Positions 36,552-45,591 are shown, counted from the first letter of the stretch. The stretch: 64,000 nucleotides of DNA from Planctomycetaceae bacterium (GCA_028284885.1 JANQQW010000022.1:30394-94393), one strand, 5' to 3'. The notes: generated from the sequence alone by a model not told the origin. Numbers and translations: made by a program.

Positions 36552-37640
36552 TCAGTCGCCGAAGATGCCGCCGATGGCCGTGCCGATCGACTCGACCACG
36601 GCGACGATGCCCTCGACAGCCGTCTTCAGATCGGCGCGATCCATCCGAACGACGACACGACTGTCGTCCGGCTTGGACTTGATCGACTCGAGCAAATTCA
36701 CGATCGGTTCGGGGTCGTAGTCCTCGGGATCGACTCGCTCGCCCCGCCGTCGCGCCGACTCCTCCGCCTCCCGCTTGTCCTCCGCCATCTTCTCGCGGAC
36801 TTGGCCCTTGCCCCAGTCGAGCAGCGCGTTGTAGCGGCTGGAAGCAGACGCCGCCCGGGCGTCCTCCGGAAGGTTCGTCCCGAGGCGAAGCTCTGGATCG
36901 GCACCGAACCGAGTCGAGGCGTAGTACCATTCGCCGTCCCCGAGCGGTTCGAGGTCGTCGACGATGCGCTTTCCGTCGTCGTCCTCCTCGGCTCGAGCCT
37001 CCGCGCGGTTGGCGCGGTACGCGCGGCGCATCGCCTCGGTCGGGACGAAGGCGACGGCCACGTCGCGGTCCGGGTTCTTCGCCAGCGCATCGAAGAACGA
37101 AGCGTCGTGCACGCTGGTTTCGTCCGAGTTCTCCGGAAGGCCCGTGCCGTCGTGGAGTACGGCCCACGTGCCGAGCGGCTCAACCCGTCGGCCCGCCGAC
37201 TGAGCCAGACCCCCGAGGGCCGCCAGTTGTTGCTGACGCAACTCCGCCGACGCCTCCGGATCAAGGGGCACGAGCACGAACACCCCGACGTCCGCAAAGT
37301 CCTCGCCGCCACCCGCAATCGCGACGACGGTCACGTGCGAGGCGCCGACGGCACGCAGCGGCGCTGTGAACACGTCGATCGCGGCCAGTTGTTCCATCGA
37401 ACTCGGGGAATCGAGTGCCGGCGCGAGCTTCGCCGGGACGATCGCCCGCAACGTGGCGGTCACCCGGGCCGACGAGAGACCCGCGAGATTCACGTGCGCG
37501 ACGACGATCGTCCTCTCGCCGAAGAATCGCGGGGGAATCTGCTGCCGGACCGCCAACGGGCCAGCCTGCGCGGCCGGCGAACCCAACGGGCCGATGACCG
37601 CCAACGAGGTGAGAAACAGGGCTGCCTTTCCGAACGTCAT
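36552..37640 (-). CDS. Secreted protein of unknown function
   Basis: A 362-residue protein with signal peptide MTFGKAALFLTSLAVIGPLG and cleavage near AAQA. The first half is alternating strand/helix (RTIVVAHVNLAGLSSARVTA; VTVVAIAGGG; VGVFVLVPLD), suggesting a compact alpha/beta fold. Residues ~260-300 are highly charged (KREAEESARRRGERVDPEDY). The C-terminus is a hydrophobic/glycine helix, VEGIVAVVESIGTAIGGIFG, which could insert in a membrane. No family is recognised. It is the upstream member of the two-gene unit with the 635-residue protein. Confidence 0.62.
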   Translation of the reverse strand: MTFGKAALFLTSLAVIGPLGSPAAQAGPLAVRQQIPPRFFGERTIVVAHVNLAGLSSARVTATLRAIVPAKLAPALDSPSSMEQLAAIDVFTAPLRAVGASHVTVVAIAGGGEDFADVGVFVLVPLDPEASAELRQQQLAALGGLAQSAGRRVEPLGTWAVLHDGTGLPENSDETSVHDASFFDALAKNPDRDVAVAFVPTEAMRRAYRANRAEARAEEDDDGKRIVDDLEPLGDGEWYYASTRFGADPELRLGTNLPEDARAASASSRYNALLDWGKGQVREKMAEDKREAEESARRRGERVDPEDYDPEPIVNLLESIKSKPDDSRVVVRMDRADLKTAVEGIVAVVESIGTAIGGIFGD

Positions 37641-37921
37641 GACATCGCTCCCTGCAAGCTGGACTGACTACGGCTCTGGGACTCCCGGGCAAGGGGAGTG
37701 TGAGGCAAGGCGAATGATGGAGAGTCACCAGTGGACCGTCATCGGGGGAAGCCGGGATCCGTCTGTGGTGGGATCCGTGACGGTCGACTTCGGGGCTCGG
37801 GCCGACTCCAACCGAGACAAGACCGATGCTGCGATACCCGGCGCCGTCCTCGACACCATGACCGGCAGCGCACGTCGCCGGCAGCGCGAAGTGCCGGAGC
37901 GTGCGCCACCACTACACACAA

Positions 37922-38551
37922 TCAGTCGATCTCGAGATCGAATACGACTTGAACTCGCACTCGAAACACCAGTTCCCCGGGCTCGATGGGCACGCCTGCT
38001 TCCGACCCGGGCGCGTTGGCCACGCGGGCGAATCGCGGTTCACCAGGGAAGTGGTCTTCGATCCTCCGGGGCCGTCCCAGCTGGACTTGGGCTGCCTCAG
38101 GACAGGTCGCCGCCCGGCTCATCGCTTCGCAATGGCCCGCGTTCGTGCGATCTCATACGTCGCCTCCATATCCTCCAAGGAGAATGCGACTCCTGTCACT
38201 CGGTTGGCCCCCGGAAGCGACGGTGCGATCGATCACTCCACCGAGGCCCTCCAACTCGCGAACGCAGACTCAAAGGCCGTTGTGGACGCGATAGGCTCTG
38301 ATGGCGTCGAGCACTCGGCCGTGGGAGTCGCGTTTGCGGACGGGTGAGACGGCGAATCCCGACGTCTGGACGTCCACCTTGGCGATTCCGTGAGCGTGCA
38401 GGGTCGCGAGCACCCTCGCCATTGCGGCACCGTTCTCTTCAATGGCTTCAGCGGCGGTTGGTCGCTCGGTCGTCGCTCCCGCGTAGATCGTCGCCGTATC
38501 CGGCATCGCCTCGACAATGCCGACTCCGGACACATGGATCGTTCGCTCACC
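37922..38551 (-). pseudogene. SIMPL-domain (DUF541) gene destroyed by frameshifts
   Basis: The minus strand reads ERTIHVSGVGIVEAMPDTAT, TTERPTAAEAIEENGAAMAR and IAKVDVQTSGFAVSPV, then (new frame) VRELEGLGGVIDRTVASG, (new frame) RVTGVAFSLEDMEATYEIAR, (new frame) EAAQVQLG ... and ends with the family's C-terminal strand IEPGELVFRVRVQVVFDLE. This is a complete SIMPL domain in order, broken by at least three frameshifts (near 38270, 38215 and 38125). Intact SIMPL proteins are secreted and of poorly defined role. The flanking 280 bp toward 37641 hold nothing else. Confidence 0.78.
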
Positions 38552-38836
38552 GGCACCGACATGGCGGAGCACGACACGAGAAGTGCAAGAGCGCAGTCGA
38601 GATTTGGCGACACTTTGACGTTCCTCGAAGTGGCACGCCGGTGAACTCGTCGCAGCGCTACTCCGCAAGCGTGGACGGTCCGCACGAAGGCCCAGCGACG
38701 GTGACATCGCTACAGAATCTGTCCGCATCGACTTCGCGGGAGATCAAGACGGAGACGCGGTGACCGTCGCCACATTCCGCGGGCTTTGTTGGTCGCGAGA
38801 TCACCCTGGCACTTCAGCCAACCGCGGAGTCCGATC

Positions 38837-39186
38837 TCACTTCGCGTTGGCGAGAACCGCCCTGACGATCCTTGGGAACTCGACCTCGGCATTCCACCGA
38901 GCCTCGTCACGGTCGTGGCCGAACGCCAAGACCGAGATGCTCTAGCGGGACCTGAGGTGACTCGGGCCGAAGAGCACGAGTCGTCCGCGGTCTGTTCGGG
39001 TGTCGTAGAGTTCCGCGTGAATCCCCTCGACGAGCGCGCTGAACAGGACACAATCGAGCCCGTCGAATTGCAGCGTGCGAATCGAGTACGAGCGACGCGT
39101 TCTCCCACTGAGCAGCCGATTGACCAATGTCATAGGAAGGGACGTCCCTCCCCAGCGACCATTGCACTCGACGAACTCAACTCGGG
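38837..39186 (-). pseudogene. C-terminal fragment of an ATP-grasp protein
   Basis: The minus strand encodes FVECNGRWGGTSLPMTLVNR, then LLSGRTRRSYSIRTLQFDGL, AELYDTRTDRGRLVLFGPSH and, after a frameshift near 38940, ISVLAFGHDRDEARWNAEVE and a stop. E-x-N-x-RWGG is the C-terminal metal-binding motif of ATP-grasp ligases. The N-terminal three quarters is absent, replaced by the hemerythrin gene reading the other way. Assignment rests mainly on the ECNGRWGG motif, so the exact subfamily is open. Confidence 0.55.
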
Positions 39187-39231
39187 CCGTTGCAAGCTTC
39201 CGACGCCTCGTTGTTCGTCGTCGAGAACGGG

Positions 39232-39738
39232 ATGGACCAGGGCCGTACATCGTTGGAGTCCGCGTTTCTCGCGGATCAACAAGTCCTGACGCGAGGCTTC
39301 GACGAGTTGCTCCGTGCACTGGAGACCGACGATCTCGACCTTGCCGTACAGGTCGCAGGACGGCTCGACCGCGAGGCGGGCTCGCACGTCGAATTCGAGG
39401 AGGAGGTGTTGTATCCGTTGGCCGCCGGTGCACGCGGCGGCGTGGAGGCTGAGAGCCTCGTCCACGAGCACGGTCTTGCGTTGGAGGCAATCAGTCGCTT
39501 GTCGGCGATGGCGGCCGGCGACGAGTTGACGTCGCAACTCCGACGCTGGTTGATCGAACGCGTCCAGATCGGCCGCGACCACGCTGTACGCTTCGGTTCG
39601 CTCTCCAGCCACCTCACCACGCTCGACGACATTCGGAAGCGCGAACTCTTGGAGCGTTTCGAGACCTACCGGAAGCGAGGTCGTTCCTGGCGCGAGTACG
39701 CGTCCTCGTCGATGGACGACTTCTTGAAATCCGAGTGA
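39232..39738 (+). CDS. Hemerythrin-like protein
   Basis: A ~168-residue four-helix bundle of the hemerythrin HHE type, likely binding a diiron centre for oxygen or NO sensing or storage. The motifs SHVEFEEEVLYPLAAG (H-x3-E) and LVHEHGLALEAI are present, and a further histidine pair occurs in HAVRFGSLSSH. The first motif usually reads DH-x2-L; here it is ADQQVLTRGFDEL, so the first iron ligand is changed. I chose the ATG at 39232; an upstream TTG at 39190 is possible. It overlaps the MFS gene by 4 bp. Confidence 0.8.
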   Translation: MDQGRTSLESAFLADQQVLTRGFDELLRALETDDLDLAVQVAGRLDREAGSHVEFEEEVLYPLAAGARGGVEAESLVHEHGLALEAISRLSAMAAGDELTSQLRRWLIERVQIGRDHAVRFGSLSSHLTTLDDIRKRELLERFETYRKRGRSWREYASSSMDDFLKSE

Positions 39739-40994
39739 AGCGGGCCGGCATGAAGCAGTCCGTGGGACTCGTCTGTTGGGCACTATACGACTGGGCCAAC
39801 ACGTCGTTTTCCACCGTCGTGCAGACGTTTCTGTTCGCCACCTACTTCACCGAGCACTTGGCACCGTCCTCGACTGACGGCACAGTGTGGTGGGCGGCGA
39901 TGACCGCCGTGGCCGGCCTGACGGTTGCCGTCGCCGGCCCGGTCCTCGGATCGATCGCCGATCGAGCCGGTCGGCGAAAACCGTGGATCGCGGGGTTCAC
40001 GATCCTCTGCTGTACGGCGACGGCGGCCCTGTGGTTCGTCCGTCCCAGCCCGCACTTCGCCGTGCCCGGTCTCGCACTCGTGGGGATTGGCATCGTCGGC
40101 CTCGAGATGGCCAACGTGTTCTACAACGCCATACTCGGCGATCTCGCGCCATGCGAACGAGTGGGGCGGTCGTCCGGCAGGGCTCTCGCGGCCGGATACC
40201 TCGGCGGTCTCGCCTGCATGGCGACGGCACTCTTGCTCTTCGTGGACGACGACCCGTGGCGGCCGCTCGAGCGTGCGACCTTTCGGCACGTGCGAGCCTC
40301 CTGCGTGCTCGTTGCGGTCTGGTTCGCCACCTTCTCCGCCCCGATGTTCCTTTTCACGCCGGATACTCCACGAAGAAGCTCCACGGGAAGGGCCGTCCGG
40401 GAAGGGTGGGAGACGCTCAGGCAGAAGTGGAGGGAGGTGGGACGGGATCGCGATCTCGTGCGATTCCTCGTCGCTTGGATGCTCTCGGCCAACGGGCTGT
40501 CGACGCTGTTCGCATTCGGCGGCGTCTACGCTGCCGGAACGTTCGGACTCGGTCCCTCGGAAACGCTGAGATTGGCGATCGGGCTGAACGTCGCCGCGGC
40601 GATCGGAGCGAGCGTTTTCGGCTAGGTGGACGACCGGATCGGGAGCCGCCGCACGATCCTGCTCTCACTTGGCATGCTGAACGTCCTCGCCGTGCTGCTT
40701 CTGTTCGTCCACTCGTCCGCCGTCTTCTGGATCCTGGCACTCGGGCTGGGGTTCGTCGTCGGTCCGGTTCAGGCCGCGAGTCGGTCACACCTGTCCCGGA
40801 TCGTACCGGAGCATCGCCGTGGCGGTGCGTTTGGACTGTTCGCGTTCGCGGGCAAGGCGACTTCGTTTCTGGGGCCGCTCCTGGTGGCATCGCTCGTCGC
40901 GCTCTCCGGAAGCCAGCGAGTTGGGATGGGGGCCGTTCTTCCGTTTCTCGCAGGAGGGCTGTGTCTGATGGCGAGCGTTCGCGACCCGCGGTGA
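39735..40994 (+). pseudogene. UMF1-type MFS transporter interrupted by an amber codon
   Basis: A 12-helix major facilitator of the UMF1/Atg22-like group: WALYDWANTSFSTVVQTFLF at the start, then GSIADRAGRRKPWIAGFTIL and later LDDR-like DDRIGSRRTILLSLGML. The frame is stopped once by TAG at 40623-40625, between GASVFG and VDDRIGSRR, where relatives have Trp (FGWLDDR); TGG to TAG is the simplest change. Both halves are otherwise complete and in frame, so the break may be recent or a sequence error. A GTG start overlaps the hemerythrin stop; an ATG at 39750 is the alternative. Confidence 0.85.
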
Positions 40995-41016
40995 GGAGGT
41001 TCTCGCGGAATGCCGT

Positions 41017-41988
41017 TCATTCCGCGTCCTTCTCGTCGTCGATGCGGCCGACGAGTTGTTCGAGGACGTCTTCGAGCGTGACGATCCCGATCGTCCGCTC
41101 GCCGTCCCGGACGACGGCAATGTGGACCCGTTCGTCGCGAAACAGGGCGAGCAACGCGTCGGACCGAAGGTCCCGGGGCACGAGCGGCGCGGTCCGGATC
41201 AGCGGATCGATCGAAGCGACCCGCTCCGATCGACGCCCAGCGCAGAGGACGTCACGGCCCAGGACGAACCCGCGGACGTCGTTGGTCGAATGGCCGAACA
41301 CCGGGTACCGCGAGAATTCGGCATCGGCGACGACCTCCGCCGCGAACTCGATCGAATCGCCGGTTCGCAAGGCGACGACGCGATCGAGCGGTGTCGCGAG
41401 GTCGCCGGTCGTGCGATCGTTGAGCACGAACGCCCGCTGGATCATGCGCGCCTCGTCCCCTTCGATGTGTGCTTCGCGGGAGCCGAGCACGACCAGTGCG
41501 CGGATCTGGGCCTCCGTTCCGAGTGGCCGGGCACCCGGGCGGCGGAGGATTTGCGAGAGGCCGTCCAACACGATCACGAGGGGGTAGAGCGCATACGTCA
41601 GTCCCACCAACGCCGGTGCTGCCAGTCGTCCCACGAACGGCGCGTAGTGAGCACCGAGCGACTTTGGGACGATCTCGGAGAACACGATCGTGCCGAGGAT
41701 CATTGCCGCCGTCGCGACTCGGAGCCCGAATTGTCCCCCGTGCGACGCGGCCAACTCACCGACGACGATCGGGCCGAGCACGTTGATGGTGTTCGTCACG
41801 ATCACCACGACGACGATCGTCCGTCCGAGATCAATCTTGGCCTGCTTCAACCACCCGGCCGCCCACCGGTGCTCGACGACCAGTTCCTCGACCTCCGCTC
41901 GCGAGATGCTGAGGACGGCGGCGTCCACGGCGGCCGCGATGCCGGAGAGCACGATGAAGGCGACCAGCGCCCCGAGTACGATCCACAC
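41017..41988 (-). CDS. DUF21/CBS-pair membrane protein (CNNM/CorC-like)
   Basis: A 323-residue integral membrane protein. The N-terminal DUF21 part has four hydrophobic segments (IVLGALVAFIVLSGIAAAVD; IVVVVIVTNTINVLGPIVVG; AAMILGTIVFSEIVPKSLGA; APALVGLTYALYPLVIVLDG). Two CBS domains follow (MIQRAFVLNDRTTGDLATPL; GERTIGIVTLEDVLEQLVGR). Related proteins are implicated in Mg2+/Co2+ handling. Start GTG at 41988 is chosen for the GGGAGG six bases upstream. The short acidic C-terminus (DDEKDAE) lacks the usual transporter-associated domain, so it is shorter than typical HlyC/CorC proteins (420-450). Confidence 0.87.
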   Translation of the reverse strand: MWIVLGALVAFIVLSGIAAAVDAAVLSISRAEVEELVVEHRWAAGWLKQAKIDLGRTIVVVVIVTNTINVLGPIVVGELAASHGGQFGLRVATAAMILGTIVFSEIVPKSLGAHYAPFVGRLAAPALVGLTYALYPLVIVLDGLSQILRRPGARPLGTEAQIRALVVLGSREAHIEGDEARMIQRAFVLNDRTTGDLATPLDRVVALRTGDSIEFAAEVVADAEFSRYPVFGHSTNDVRGFVLGRDVLCAGRRSERVASIDPLIRTAPLVPRDLRSDALLALFRDERVHIAVVRDGERTIGIVTLEDVLEQLVGRIDDEKDAE

Positions 41989-42026
41989 GAAGAGCCTCCC
42001 GTCTGCTTCGGTCGCAGCCGACGCGT

Positions 42027-44069
42027 TCAGTCCACATTGGGCCCCGGGTCCGACTCGAGAGTGTCCGCGTCGCTCGCGATCGGTACCTTGCACACGACCG
42101 ACGTGCCCCCGGCCGGAGGGGTGGACACCTCGAATCGTCCGCCGACAAGGTCGGCGCGGTACTGCATGAGCCGCAGGCCTAGGCCGTCGCCGTTCCCGGC
42201 ATTCCGGTCGATCCCGATTCCGTTGTCGACGACCGCGAGGGTCACGAAGCCGTCTCGTTCCGAGAGGTGGATGTCGATCCGTTGCGGACGACCGTGCCGG
42301 ATGGCGTTGTTCACCGCCTCCTGGGCGATGCGGTAGAGATGCGTACTGGCGTCCCGGCCCCCCGTCGAGACTTCGTCGGGGGCTTCGAGGACGCAGTGGA
42401 TCCCGGACCGCTCCTCCACTTGGCGCCTCAGGTTCGCGAGTGCGGTCCCCAACCCTCGGGAGTCGATCTCGACGGGGTACAGTCCGCGGGAGAGTGCCCG
42501 GACCTGGCCGTTGGCCGACTCTAGCCCGGTGACGAGCTGCCGGGCCGCCTCGGCCGAGGGCATCTTCTCCCGCTCGATCAGCGTAGCGATCGTCTGCGCC
42601 AACATCGCCAGCCCGGCGATCTCCTGACCGACCCCGTCGTGCAACTCCCGGCCGATCCACTCCTGCTCCTCGGAGGCGATCGTGAGCAGGCGTCGCTCCA
42701 GTTCCCTCCGCTCCGTCACGTCGCGGATCACGCCGATGAACCGACCGGTGTGGTCCACGCGGCTGACGGTGAGTTCGATGGGGAACGTCCTGCCGTCGCG
42801 ATGCAACGCCTGCAGGTCGCGTCGTGTCCCGACGATGCGGGGTTCCTCCGTAGCCAAGTACCGAGCGATGTAGCCGTCGTGCCTCTCGGCGTGGGGGGAG
42901 GGCATCAGGATCGAGACGTTCCCGCCCACGAGCTCGTCGGGTTCGTAGCCGAAGAGACTGCTCGCCGCGTGATTCACACCGTCGATGATGCCCCGTTCGT
43001 CGATCGAGACGATGGCGTCCATCACGCCGTCGAACAGTGCCCCCAGACGGTCGTTCCGGTCGCGAAGGTCCGCGGCCGCTCGGTTGCGTTCCGTCACGTC
43101 CCGCTGGATCGCCACGAAACTGGTGGTACCAGCGTGGGCGTCGTGCAGCGGCGCGATGGACAGTTCCGCGTCGTAGCGAGATCCGTCCTTGCGGTAGTTG
43201 ACGAGTTCGACGCGGCAACCCCGACCGGCCGCGAGCTCGCGACGGATCGTCTCGCGAGCCTCCCGGGCGGTCTCCTCGCCTTGGAGTATCCGCGGCGACC
43301 GTCCGATCAGCTCGTCGACCGAGTAGCCGGTCATGCGGCAGAGCGCCTCGTTCACGAAGAGGATGCGGGGACCGGGCGGGTCGAGTTCCTCATCGGTGAT
43401 CATCACCCCCTCGCCGAGATGGGAGACCGCGGCGGCGAGCAGCCGCGTGTGCTCGGCGACCAGTCGCAGTCGATCCTCGCGATCGAGCGGGGAGTCCTCC
43501 TCCTCGCCGTCCAGGATTCGGAGCGATTCGAGGGCCGCGTGCTGCCGGGTCACGTCGCGGACGATGCCGTCGTACCCGACGAGCTTCCCTCGTTCGTCGT
43601 GCTCCGGGCAGGTCGCGTGCGAGACCCAGCGGAGGCTCCCGTCGCGATGTCGAATGCGATGCTCGACGGTGCCCGGCTCCTCGCCAGCGAGCACGCGCGC
43701 CGTCAGACGTTCGACGAGATCGCGATCCTCGGGTGGGATGATCTTGAGCCACAGGTCCGGATCGGCCCGGAACTCCTTTGGCGAGTAGCCCGACACGACC
43801 TCGCAGTTCGCGCTGCGAATCGTCTCGACGATCCGTCCGTTCTCGACGCGAACCCGGTAGGTGCAATTCGTCAACGCGTTGATCAGGCGATGAGAGCGAC
43901 GGAGTTCGCAGGAGAGGCCGAGACGCTGCTCGTTCAGAGCGCGGACTAGATTCTTGGCGTCCTCCAGCGACAACGACGGATCGCCCTCGACCTCGATGCT
44001 CAACAGGTTCTCGACACGCCGTGCCAACGAGTCGTCGGCTTCGGAGGAATCTGAGGATGTCGGGTCCGA
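42027..44069 (-). CDS. Multi-PAS histidine kinase, NarL-partner type
   Basis: A cytoplasmic sensor kinase of ~680 residues without membrane segments. Three PAS/PAC units are seen, ending in DGIVRDVTRQH, FVAIQRDVTERN and FIGVIRDVTERR. The dimerisation/phosphoacceptor domain is HisKA_3 (EWIGRELHDGVGQEIAGLAM, His in ELHDGVGQ). The ATPase domain has the N box AQEAVNNAIRHG and G boxes DNGIGID and GLGLRLM. Such kinases phosphorylate LuxR-type regulators; the only one in the window is at 53.3-54.0 kb. The GTG at 44069 is preferred for its GGAGAGGGG; a GTG at 44099 is the alternative. PAS cofactors (heme, flavin) cannot be told from sequence. Confidence 0.9.
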   Translation of the reverse strand, partial: SDPTSSDSSEADDSLARRVENLLSIEVEGDPSLSLEDAKNLVRALNEQRLGLSCELRRSHRLINALTNCTYRVRVENGRIVETIRSANCEVVSGYSPKEFRADPDLWLKIIPPEDRDLVERLTARVLAGEEPGTVEHRIRHRDGSLRWVSHATCPEHDERGKLVGYDGIVRDVTRQHAALESLRILDGEEEDSPLDREDRLRLVAEHTRLLAAAVSHLGEGVMITDEELDPPGPRILFVNEALCRMTGYSVDELIGRSPRILQGEETAREARETIRRELAAGRGCRVELVNYRKDGSRYDAELSIAPLHDAHAGTTSFVAIQRDVTERNRAAADLRDRNDRLGALFDGVMDAIVSIDERGIIDGVNHAASSLFGYEPDELVGGNVSILMPSPHAERHDGYIARYLATEEPRIVGTRRDLQALHRDGRTFPIELTVSRVDHTGRFIGVIRDVTERRELERRLLTIASEEQEWIGRELHDGVGQEIAGLAMLAQTIATLIEREKMPSAEAARQLVTGLESANGQVRALSRGLYPVEIDSRGLGTALANLRRQVEERSGIHCVLEAPDEVSTGGRDASTHLYRIAQEAVNNAIRHGRPQRIDIHLSERDGFVTLAVVDNGIGIDRNAGNGDGLGLRLMQYRADLVGGRFEVSTPPAGGTSVVCKVPIASDADTLESDPGPNVD

Positions 44070-44308
44070 CACGAGTTCGCCCCTCTCCGCGGGAAACACC
44101 GACTGAGTGCGTCGTTCACAGCATACAGGCCGGGCGACGGATCGGGCGTCGCGGAAATCACCACGAGCGCATTGGGGCTCCCGGCGATTCCCATCCGGGT
44201 GGACCGGGGCAGAATCCCTTCATCGAACGAAGGAACGAGCCATCGAGACGGAGTCGTCGGCCCCCGAATCAGTGCGAGACCAACATGAAGGCCCGAGGAG
44301 TGACCACC

Positions 44309-44551
44309 ATGCCGATCGCCTCCCCAGTCGACGAACTGACACGACCAAAGCGAGTTTCCGAACGGGTTCGCCTTGCCCTCCGGGACGGCCGGGTCGTTCT
44401 GGGACGCAGCTGGGACGTCGAGGAACGCGACGGCGTCGTCCATCTTCGCGGCCGGGTCGGGAGCTATCACGCCAAGCAGTTGGCGCAGGAACTGGCCAAG
44501 AGCGCTGCCGAGGGGTGTCCCGTTCGCAACGAACTCGATGTCGTCCACTGA
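44309..44551 (+). CDS. BON-domain small protein
   Basis: An 80-residue protein consisting mostly of one BON-type alpha/beta unit (VSERVRLALRDGRVVLGRSW, then VEERDGVVHLRGRVGSYHAK, QLAQELAKSAAEG). The start at 44309 is chosen over the ATG at 44285 because GAGGAG lies 8 bp upstream. BON domains bind membranes or ligands; stand-alone ones occur in stress clusters. It lacks a signal peptide. It lies in a row of small stress genes all read in the same direction. Confidence 0.75.
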   Translation: MPIASPVDELTRPKRVSERVRLALRDGRVVLGRSWDVEERDGVVHLRGRVGSYHAKQLAQELAKSAAEGCPVRNELDVVH

Positions 44552-44611
44552 CTCAACGCCGGGCGTCTCGGAGTCCAATCTCTGTCCCCAGTCGGAACTT
44601 GGAGGTGTGTC

Positions 44612-44851
44612 GTGCCAATCGTGAAGGTCGTCGAACTGGTCGGTTCGTCCCACGAGGGCTGGGAGGACGCCGTGCGCGGGATCGTGAAGGAGGCGTCGCA
44701 GTCGCTGCGGCACATCACGGGGATCGACGTGATCAAGCACACGGCTCATGTCGAGGACGGAAACGTCACGGAGTACCGCGTCACCGTCCACGTGGCATTC
44801 GTCGTCGAGCACCACAGCCACTTGGTGGGCACCGGCGCGGCCGCGAAGTGA
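44612..44851 (+). CDS. Dodecin, flavin-binding
   Basis: A 79-residue dodecin. The family core is seen in order: VVELVGSSHEGWEDAVRGIV, EASQSLRHITGIDVIKHTAH and VTEYRVTVHVAFVVEH. The sequence SSHEGWEDA contains the Trp that stacks on flavin. Dodecins form hollow 12-mers that store or buffer FMN/riboflavin. GTG start at 44612 with GGAGG upstream. Placed next to Hsp20 and other stress genes. Confidence 0.92.
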   Translation: MPIVKVVELVGSSHEGWEDAVRGIVKEASQSLRHITGIDVIKHTAHVEDGNVTEYRVTVHVAFVVEHHSHLVGTGAAAK

Positions 44852-44858
44852 GTCGAGG

Positions 44859-44880
44859 GCATCCACCGCGCGGTGGATGC
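44859..44880. promoter_or_regulatory. perfect 22-bp palindrome upstream of hsp20
   Basis: Each half is GCATCCACCGC or its exact complement, with no spacer. It begins 8 bp after the dodecin stop and ends 37 bp before the Hsp20 ATG. As DNA it is an ideal site for a dimeric regulator; as RNA it would fold into a stem with a minimal loop and could end the dodecin transcript, though no T-tract follows. Confidence 0.55.
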
Positions 44881-44917
44881 GTGTTCGGTTGACCTGCCAC
44901 TTCAAAGGAGAGACGAG

Positions 44918-45385
44918 ATGTCCGGAAGCGCGATCGCGAGGCGGCCCATGGGACTGACGAGTTGGCTCGGCCGGCGCCCGTTCGGCACGCTGCAGCGGGA
45001 GATCGACGGTCTCCTGCAACGGTTCGAGAGCGACTGGGACGGCGAGCTGTCCGCAGGCGAGGGAATGCCGTCGCTCGACCTCGCGGAGGCGAACGGCGAG
45101 TTCGAGATCAAGCTCGACGTCCCGGGGCTGAAGGCCGAGGAGATCGACATCGAGGTCTCTGGCAACTCCGTCCGCATCAGTGGCCACCACGAGGAGCAGG
45201 AGGAGGAGCAGGGAAGGACCTACCATCGCATCGAGCGCCGTAGCGGCATGTTCAGCCGGGCGGTGACGCTGCCCTGCGAAGTGGACCGCGATCGCGTCTC
45301 GGCCGAGTGCTGCGGCGGCGTCCTGACGGTCAACCTGCCGAAGTGCGAGGAAGCGATCTCGAAGAAGATCGCGGTCAAGGGCTGA
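44918..45385 (+). CDS. Small heat shock protein Hsp20
   Basis: A 155-residue alpha-crystallin-type chaperone holding unfolded proteins. The crystallin domain starts at MPSLDLAEANGEFEIKLDVP and includes LKAEEIDIEVSGNSVRISGH and the hallmark VLTVNLPK near the C-terminus; the IxI-like tail is KKIAVKG. ATG at 44918 with AAGGAG 11 bp upstream. A 22-bp palindrome lies in the short spacer before it. In mycobacterial DosR regulons an Hsp20 is the marker gene of dormancy, which parallels the neighbours seen here. Confidence 0.93.
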   Translation: MSGSAIARRPMGLTSWLGRRPFGTLQREIDGLLQRFESDWDGELSAGEGMPSLDLAEANGEFEIKLDVPGLKAEEIDIEVSGNSVRISGHHEEQEEEQGRTYHRIERRSGMFSRAVTLPCEVDRDRVSAECCGGVLTVNLPKCEEAISKKIAVKG

Positions 45386-45395
45386 GGGACCAGTC

Positions 45396-45584
45396 ATGCC
45401 GAACACTTGCCTCCGCGGCGGACTGCTCCTCGGAGAGGCCGCCACGGCTGCCAACCTCGCGGCGTTCGAAAGTTCGTGGCCGATCCTGTCCGCGATGGTT
45501 GCCCACCTGTCGCTGCTGGCCTCGACTTGGCGATTCGTCGATGCCGGCATCGAGAAGTGGTTCGATCCCTCGTCCGTGAACTGA
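45396..45584 (+). CDS. Small protein of unknown function
   Basis: A 62-residue frame with ATG at 45396 and GAGGGA upstream, 10 bp after hsp20. The sequence starts MPNTCLRGGLLLGEAATAAN and has a moderately hydrophobic middle (SSWPILSAMVAHLSLLASTW) that could be one membrane-associated helix. I know no family. Position, ribosome binding site and spacing favour a real gene, but at this length the evidence is thin. Confidence 0.4.
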   Translation: MPNTCLRGGLLLGEAATAANLAAFESSWPILSAMVAHLSLLASTWRFVDAGIEKWFDPSSVN

Positions 45585-45591
45585 GTCCCCA

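Noticed and set aside
44215..44235. Imperfect inverted repeat TCCCTTC/GAAGGAA upstream of the BON gene as an operator.
   Set aside because: One of seven pairs mismatches, and repeats of this size are common by chance at this base composition; no second copy was found before other island genes.
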